DNA of 18,905 nucleotides. It comes from Deltaproteobacteria bacterium GWA2_55_10 (GTDB lineage: Bacteria; Desulfobacterota; GWC2-55-46). The notes beneath the pieces were generated by a model. The model saw only the letters and a list, made by a program, of their open reading frames with translations, made no database searches and was not told the origin of the DNA. Positions within the stretch are counted from its first letter, which is position 1. Each line of letters opens with the position of its first letter. Shown piece after piece: positions 14,385-18,905 of the stretch. The position numbers and the translations under genes are program-made. The DNA is taken from assembly GCA_001797415.1 (NCBI GenBank), contig MGPL01000101.1:7918-26822 (forward strand), given 5' to 3'.

Positions 14385-15782
14385 ATGAAGAATTTAGCCT
14401 CCATCATCCTCGCGGCGGGCAAGGGCACGAGGATGAAGTCGAACATTCCAAAGGTACTGCACAGGGTTGCAGGCTCTCCGATGCTCTTCTTCCCCATAAA
14501 TGTCCTCAAGACCCTCAAGGCCGGCCGCGTGGTCGTAGTCATCGGCCACGGCGCCGAAGAGGTAAGGGAGGCGTTCAAGGGCGGGGAAGTATCCTTCTGC
14601 GTACAAGTTGAGCAGCTCGGCACAGGGCACGCCGTGATGGTGGCGTTAAAGGAGCTAAAGGGCTTCGAAGGCGACGTTCTCATCCTCTCCGGCGATGTGC
14701 CTCTCATAACGGTAGAGACCATTACCGCCCTTATGGAGCTTCACAGGAAAGCGGGCCGGAAGAAGGCCGCGCTCACCCTTGTCACCACCGTGCTTGAAAA
14801 TCCGAACGGTTACGGCAGGATAGTACGCGGCGACTTGGGACACATCGTCCGCATTGTCGAGGACAAGGACTGCAGCCCCCTGCAGAAGAAGATAAAAGAG
14901 GTCAACGCCGGGATATATCTGGCCTCATTGAAGTTTCTGAACGACAACATAAAGCGCATAGGCAAAAACAACGCGCAGGGCGAGTATTATCTGCCCGACC
15001 TCGTAGAGCTTGCCGTCTCCGAGGGAGATAAAGTAGATGCGCTCATCGCCGCCGAGCCCATAGAGGTGATGGGCATAAACAACAGGGTCGAGCTCTCGAA
15101 GGCTGATTCATACATGAGAAGGCGCGTGAGCGAATCACTTATGCTCTCCGGCGTGACCATCGTGGACCCTGATGCGACCTATATAGACTACGGCGCATCC
15201 GCGGGCATGGACACCATAATCTACCCCGGCGCGCGTATTTCCGGCGACAGTGTAATAGGCTCAGGCTGCGTGATAGAAGAAGGATCGAGGATAGACGCTT
15301 CGAAGATTGGCGACTCCACCGTGATAAGGAGCTATTCGGTCATCGAATCATCCGAGATAGGGAGCAGGGCTGCCATCGGCCCCTTCGCGCACCTGAGGCC
15401 CGGGAGCACGGTCGGCGACAACGCGCATATAGGCAACTTTGTCGAGCTCAAGAAGAGCGTTATAGGCAGGGGCAGCAAGGCAAATCACCTGAGCTATATC
15501 GGAGATTCCATAGTGGGCGAGAATGTCAACATAGGCGCGGGCACAATAACCTGCAACTATGACGGCATCAAAAAGCACCAGACGACCATAGAGGACGGGG
15601 CCTTTATCGGCAGCGACTCCCAGCTCGTTGCGCCGGTAAAGATCGGCAAGGGCGCGTATGTCGGTTCAGGCACCACTGTCACCAAAGACGTGCCAGCGGG
15701 CGCGCTCGTCATCACCCGCGCGCCTGAGAAGGTCATCGAGGGCTGGGTTGAGAAGAAGTTCAAAGGCAAGGAGAAAGCATAG
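14385..15782 (+). CDS. glmU: Bifunctional GlcNAc-1-P uridyltransferase / GlcN-1-P acetyltransferase
   Basis: The 465-residue enzyme makes UDP-GlcNAc, the precursor of peptidoglycan and lipid A. The N-terminal half is a nucleotidyltransferase with LAAGKGTRMKS at residues 9-19, GTGHAVMVAL, LSGDVPLI and NAGIYLA. The C-terminal half is a left-handed beta-helix of hexapeptide repeats with the expected acetyltransferase His368 in NHLSYIGD, followed by NVNIGAGTITCNYDG. Length is close to the E. coli enzyme (456). The ATG at 14385 is chosen because the family begins just before the LAAGKGTR loop; a TTG at 14349 would add 12 atypical residues and overlaps a promoter-like box. No Shine-Dalgarno sequence precedes the ATG. 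The stop lies 3 bp before glmS. Confidence 0.96.
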   Translation: MKNLASIILAAGKGTRMKSNIPKVLHRVAGSPMLFFPINVLKTLKAGRVVVVIGHGAEEVREAFKGGEVSFCVQVEQLGTGHAVMVALKELKGFEGDVLILSGDVPLITVETITALMELHRKAGRKKAALTLVTTVLENPNGYGRIVRGDLGHIVRIVEDKDCSPLQKKIKEVNAGIYLASLKFLNDNIKRIGKNNAQGEYYLPDLVELAVSEGDKVDALIAAEPIEVMGINNRVELSKADSYMRRRVSESLMLSGVTIVDPDATYIDYGASAGMDTIIYPGARISGDSVIGSGCVIEEGSRIDASKIGDSTVIRSYSVIESSEIGSRAAIGPFAHLRPGSTVGDNAHIGNFVELKKSVIGRGSKANHLSYIGDSIVGENVNIGAGTITCNYDGIKKHQTTIEDGAFIGSDSQLVAPVKIGKGAYVGSGTTVTKDVPAGALVITRAPEKVIEGWVEKKFKGKEKA

Positions 15783-15785
15783 ATA

Positions 15786-17606
15786 ATGTGCGGAATCGTC
15801 GGCTATATAGGGCCAAAGGACTCGGTCGGCATACTGCTTGACGGACTCAAGAGGCTTGAGTACAGGGGATACGACTCATCAGGCGTTGCCGTTTTGAAAG
15901 AGGGCAGGATAGAGCTCAGGAGGAGCGTCGGCAAGCTCGAGAAGCTCAACATCGAGCTCGGCAAAAAGCCCCTGACCGGCAACATCGGCATCGGACACAC
16001 CCGCTGGGCGACCCACGGCAGGCCCTCCGAGCAGAACGCGCACCCGCACCTCGAGGGCGGCGTGGCTGTCGTGCACAACGGCATCATAGAGAACTACCTC
16101 GCGCTCAAGGAAGAGCTCCTCGGCGAGGGCGCGAAGTTCAAATCAGAGACAGACACCGAGATAATAAGTCACCTCATACACCGCGAGATTAAAAGGGGCA
16201 GGACGCTTGATGAGGCCGTTCGCGCGGCCATAAAGCTCATAAAGGGCACCTACGCGCTCGCGGCAATATCAGAGAGCGAGCCTGACAAGGTCGTCGCCGC
16301 CCGCATGGAATGCCCTCTCATCCTCGGCATCGGCAAGGGCGAATCGATTCTCTCCTCGGACATACCGGCGATACTCAACATCACCAGGCATGCGATATTC
16401 CTCAAAGACGGCGAGATGGTGACCATGTCAAAGGAGGGCGCAGAGATAACCACCTTTGACGGGCAGAAGGTCACCAGGGAGCCGAGCGTAATAAGCTGGT
16501 CGCCCATCATGGCTGAGAAGGGCGGATACAAGCATTTCATGCTCAAGGAGATATTCGAGCAGCCCAGGGCGATGACCGATACCTTCCGCGGCATAGTCAT
16601 GGAAGAGGCCGGGGATGTTTTCCTCAACAAGTTCAACATACCCCTCGACGAGATAAAAAGGATATATATAGTCGCGTGCGGCACATCGTGGCACGCCGGG
16701 CTCGTGGGAAAATCGCTGATCGAGTCCTTCTTCAAGGTCCCCACGGAAGTCGACCTCGCTTCCGAGTTCCGCTACAGGGACCCTCTCATAGACAAGAACT
16801 GTCTCGTTATCTCCATTTCACAGTCGGGCGAGACAGCCGATACGCTCGCCGCCGTGAAAGAGGTCAAGAGGAGGGGCGCGCATACGATCTCGGTCTGCAA
16901 CGTCATGGAATCGAGCCTCACGAGGGAAACCGACTGGTCTTTCATGACCCATGCGGGCCCGGAGATCGGCGTTGCTTCTACAAAGGCCTTCACCACCCAG
17001 CTTACGGCGCTCTACCTCATCGCCCTGTACATGGGCCGGACCTCAGGGCGGATAAGCCGCGAGGCAGGCGTGGCCCTCATACAGGAGCTTGTAAGGCTTC
17101 CCAAAAAAGTGGACCTCATCCTGGACAAGGCCGGAGTCATAGAAACGCTGGCGAAGAAATATTTCCATTACAGGGACTTCATATATCTGGGCAGGGGATT
17201 GAATTTCCCCATAGCCCTCGAAGGCGCCCTGAAGCTCAAGGAGATATCCTACATCCACGCCGAAGGCTACGCCGCCGGAGAGATGAAGCACGGCCCCATA
17301 GCCCTCATAGACGAGGACATGCCGGTAGTTGCCATTGCTCCAAAAGACGCGAGCTACCCCAAGATGCTCGGCAACATGGAAGAGGTCAAGGCCCGCGGAG
17401 GCCGCCTCATCGCCGTGGTGAACGACGGCGACAACGAGGCGTCCTGTAAGGCCGACGACGTCGTGAGCATCCCCGGGACCTCCGTCTACCTCACGCCGAT
17501 CCTCATGTCGGTGCCCCTCCAGCTCCTTGCGTACCATATAGCGGTGTTGAAGGGCACTGATGTCGACCAGCCGAGAAATCTTGCAAAGAGCGTCACAGTG
17601 GAGTAG
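15786..17606 (+). CDS. glmS: Glutamine--fructose-6-phosphate aminotransferase
   Basis: The 606-residue enzyme forms glucosamine-6-phosphate from fructose-6-phosphate and glutamine, the step that feeds GlmM and then GlmU. It begins MCGIVGYIG, so Cys2 becomes the N-terminal nucleophile of the class II glutaminase domain (about 1-235), which also shows GHTRWATHG and VHNGIIENY. Two SIS sugar-isomerase domains follow, with VACGTSWHAG, ISQSGETADTLAAV, ASTKAFTTQ and the EGYAAGEMKHGP loop. It ends with the invariant-type tail DQPRNLAKSVTVE. Length fits the family (609 in E. coli). The gene starts three bases after glmU and is almost certainly co-transcribed. I see no glmS ribozyme, which would not fit inside this spacing. 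Confidence 0.97.
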   Translation: MCGIVGYIGPKDSVGILLDGLKRLEYRGYDSSGVAVLKEGRIELRRSVGKLEKLNIELGKKPLTGNIGIGHTRWATHGRPSEQNAHPHLEGGVAVVHNGIIENYLALKEELLGEGAKFKSETDTEIISHLIHREIKRGRTLDEAVRAAIKLIKGTYALAAISESEPDKVVAARMECPLILGIGKGESILSSDIPAILNITRHAIFLKDGEMVTMSKEGAEITTFDGQKVTREPSVISWSPIMAEKGGYKHFMLKEIFEQPRAMTDTFRGIVMEEAGDVFLNKFNIPLDEIKRIYIVACGTSWHAGLVGKSLIESFFKVPTEVDLASEFRYRDPLIDKNCLVISISQSGETADTLAAVKEVKRRGAHTISVCNVMESSLTRETDWSFMTHAGPEIGVASTKAFTTQLTALYLIALYMGRTSGRISREAGVALIQELVRLPKKVDLILDKAGVIETLAKKYFHYRDFIYLGRGLNFPIALEGALKLKEISYIHAEGYAAGEMKHGPIALIDEDMPVVAIAPKDASYPKMLGNMEEVKARGGRLIAVVNDGDNEASCKADDVVSIPGTSVYLTPILMSVPLQLLAYHIAVLKGTDVDQPRNLAKSVTVE

Positions 17607-17624
17607 AATAATCCGAGGTAAGTT

Positions 17625-17698
17625 CCCCGGGTATGCCCGGGGCCGCCTGCGAAGGAATCTCATTCCATCATGGTAATGCGCCGCAATTCCCGGCGCAT
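17625..17698 (+). terminator. Cluster of three short hairpins after glmS
   Basis: CCCCGGG/CCCGGGG (17625-17642, TATG loop), GGAAT/ATTCC (17654-17666) and ATGCGCCG/CGGCGCAT (17676-17698) are three perfect inverted repeats in a row. The first two lie within 60 bases of the glmS stop. No T-tract follows any of them, so this is not a classical intrinsic terminator. Confidence 0.4.
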
Positions 17699-17813
17699 GC
17701 TGCTCATCCCGTAAGCCGTTGCCTCTTCCCGTCGATTCCCTGCAGGAAAAATTCTTTTCCGTTGCCGTAATATCTCTTTCATCCGTCTTATAACCTGCAA
17801 GCGCGGAGTGATC

Positions 17814-18905
17814 ATGGCAGACCGGGAATTCAGGACAGTTATGATAGTGGAAGACAGCCGGGTTCAGGCGCTCGAGCTCTCCGAGCTACTTTGCGGCAGC
17901 GGCTATGACGTGCTCCTTGCCGGCAACGGCAAAGAGGCCCTCGCGCTCTCAAAACGGGTAAGGCCCTCGCTGGTATTGAGCGACGTGGTCATGCCCGTAA
18001 TGGACGGCTTCAGCATGTGCAGGGAATTGAAGTCAGACCCCTCTTTAAGCGGCATCCCCGTCGTACTCCTTACGAACCTTGCGGCCCCGGAGGACATAAT
18101 CCAGGGCCTTGACAGCGGCGCTGACGGCTACATCACCAAGCCGTTTAGCCCGGATTTCCTGCTCGCCAAAGTGGCTTCCCTGCTTTCAGGTCCCCGCCAT
18201 ATCTTTAACAACCCGGAAGAAAAAAGGATAGAGCTCGAATACAACGGCAAAAAGTTCATCGTAAACGCCGGAAGGGCGCAGACCGTAAGCTTCCTGCTCT
18301 CGACATACGAGAACGCGATCATGCAGAACAGGGCCCTGAGCAGGGTGCAGCAGGAGCTGAAGGAGCTGAATGAAAGGCTCGAGGACAAGGTAAGGGAGAG
18401 GACTGCCGCCCTCTCCGCCGAGATAGGCGAACGGAAGGCGGCTGAAAGGGCGCTCCGTGAAAGCGAAGAGACCTTCAGGGCCGTTATCGAGGCCGCAAAC
18501 GACGCGGTGATCTGCCTGGGCATGCCCGATGTAATCCATGTCTGGAACAGGAAAGCCGAGGAGATGTTCGGCTATCCGGCTGCCGAGGCCATCGGCAAGG
18601 GGCTGCACTCGCTCGTAGTGCCGGATGAATACCGCGACAGGGCCTTTTCGAAATTGAAGGATTTCTTTCAGACCGGCGAGGGCGAGATGCTCGGCAGGAC
18701 CGTAGAGCTCAAGGCATTGAAGCGCGACGGCGCCGAATTTCCGGTCGAGGTCTCCATTTCCGCCTTCAACGTAGGCGGGCAGTGGAACTCGGTCGGCATC
18801 ATAAGGGACATAACCGAACGCAAGCTCCTGGAAGAGGACATGAGGCAGAACCTCGAGGACGTCGAGAAGATGAACAGGCTCATGGTCGGCAGGGAGCTCA
18901 AGATG
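17814..18905 (+). CDS. REC-PAS sensory/regulatory protein, probable hybrid histidine kinase, 3' end cut by window edge
   Basis: The frame is open to the right edge, giving 364 residues. An N-terminal receiver domain has E13/D14, phospho-acceptor D57 in LSDVVMP, T87 and K109 in ITKPF. A linker with a coiled coil (about 165-215, ending KVRERTAALSAEIGERKAAERAL) leads to a PAS domain (about 215-340), with VIEAANDAVICL, WNRKAEEMFGYPAAEAIG and ending in IIRDITERK. A second helical stretch begins at the edge (MNRLMVGRELKM), as often seen just before a HisKA domain, so a kinase module is likely but not visible. There is no membrane segment. GGAG lies five bases before the ATG. It is separated from glmS by 207 bp. 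Confidence 0.85.
   Translation, partial: MADREFRTVMIVEDSRVQALELSELLCGSGYDVLLAGNGKEALALSKRVRPSLVLSDVVMPVMDGFSMCRELKSDPSLSGIPVVLLTNLAAPEDIIQGLDSGADGYITKPFSPDFLLAKVASLLSGPRHIFNNPEEKRIELEYNGKKFIVNAGRAQTVSFLLSTYENAIMQNRALSRVQQELKELNERLEDKVRERTAALSAEIGERKAAERALRESEETFRAVIEAANDAVICLGMPDVIHVWNRKAEEMFGYPAAEAIGKGLHSLVVPDEYRDRAFSKLKDFFQTGEGEMLGRTVELKALKRDGAEFPVEVSISAFNVGGQWNSVGIIRDITERKLLEEDMRQNLEDVEKMNRLMVGRELKM

Noticed and set aside
15783..15785. glmS ribozyme
   Set aside because: Only three bases separate glmU and glmS, so no ribozyme fits between them.
16676..17449. 257-codon alternative frame inside glmS
   Set aside because: It has an extreme Arg/Gly/His composition and overlaps the strongly conserved SIS domains of glmS.

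Overview
The window looks like chromosomal core sequence from a Gram-negative, double-membrane bacterium. The evidence is a complete Tol-Pal gene set, two lipoproteins with lipoboxes, an AsmA-family protein and a TolA with a TonB-type C-terminal domain. A vitamin B12-dependent (class II) ribonucleotide reductase, a DUF362 ferredoxin-like protein and the style of the signalling proteins suggest an anaerobic or facultative lineage of the broad deltaproteobacterial/Desulfobacterota or Nitrospirota type. This placement is an inference from gene content. The DNA is GC-rich, yet ATA (Ile) and AGG (Arg) codons are common throughout. I see no phage, transposase, CRISPR array, tRNA or rRNA.

Bases 1-9832 are read on the minus strand. 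In transcription order they hold tolQ, tolR, tolA, tolB, pal and cpoB/ybgF as one tight operon with 4-base overlaps and 7-base gaps. These are followed by a REC-GGDEF response regulator behind its own possible promoter, a DUF362 protein with two 4Fe-4S motifs, a secreted DUF3047 protein, and a large AsmA-like protein that runs off the left edge. The shared theme is envelope maintenance: trans-envelope force transduction, peptidoglycan linkage and possibly lipid transport.

The strand switches in the divergent gap 9833-10059. Bases 10060-18905 are read on the plus strand: crcB with a DUF190 partner (fluoride export); nrdJ behind a promoter carrying a near-consensus NrdR operator; a 72-residue zinc-ribbon protein of unknown function; glmU-glmS (UDP-GlcNAc precursor supply); and the 5' part of a REC-PAS signalling protein cut by the right edge.

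The features that ordinary gene content does not explain are non-coding. A 124-125 bp imperfect palindrome occurs twice in the same orientation (1717-1841 and 13847-13970). A separate, nested inverted repeat of about 160 bp lies at 13413-13570. The small zinc-ribbon gene sits between the latter and one copy of the former. The nrdJ operator and an apparently Shine-Dalgarno-less glmU start are the other notable regulatory signals. I found no convincing new multi-gene system; the best candidates for novelty are these repeats and the small gene between them.
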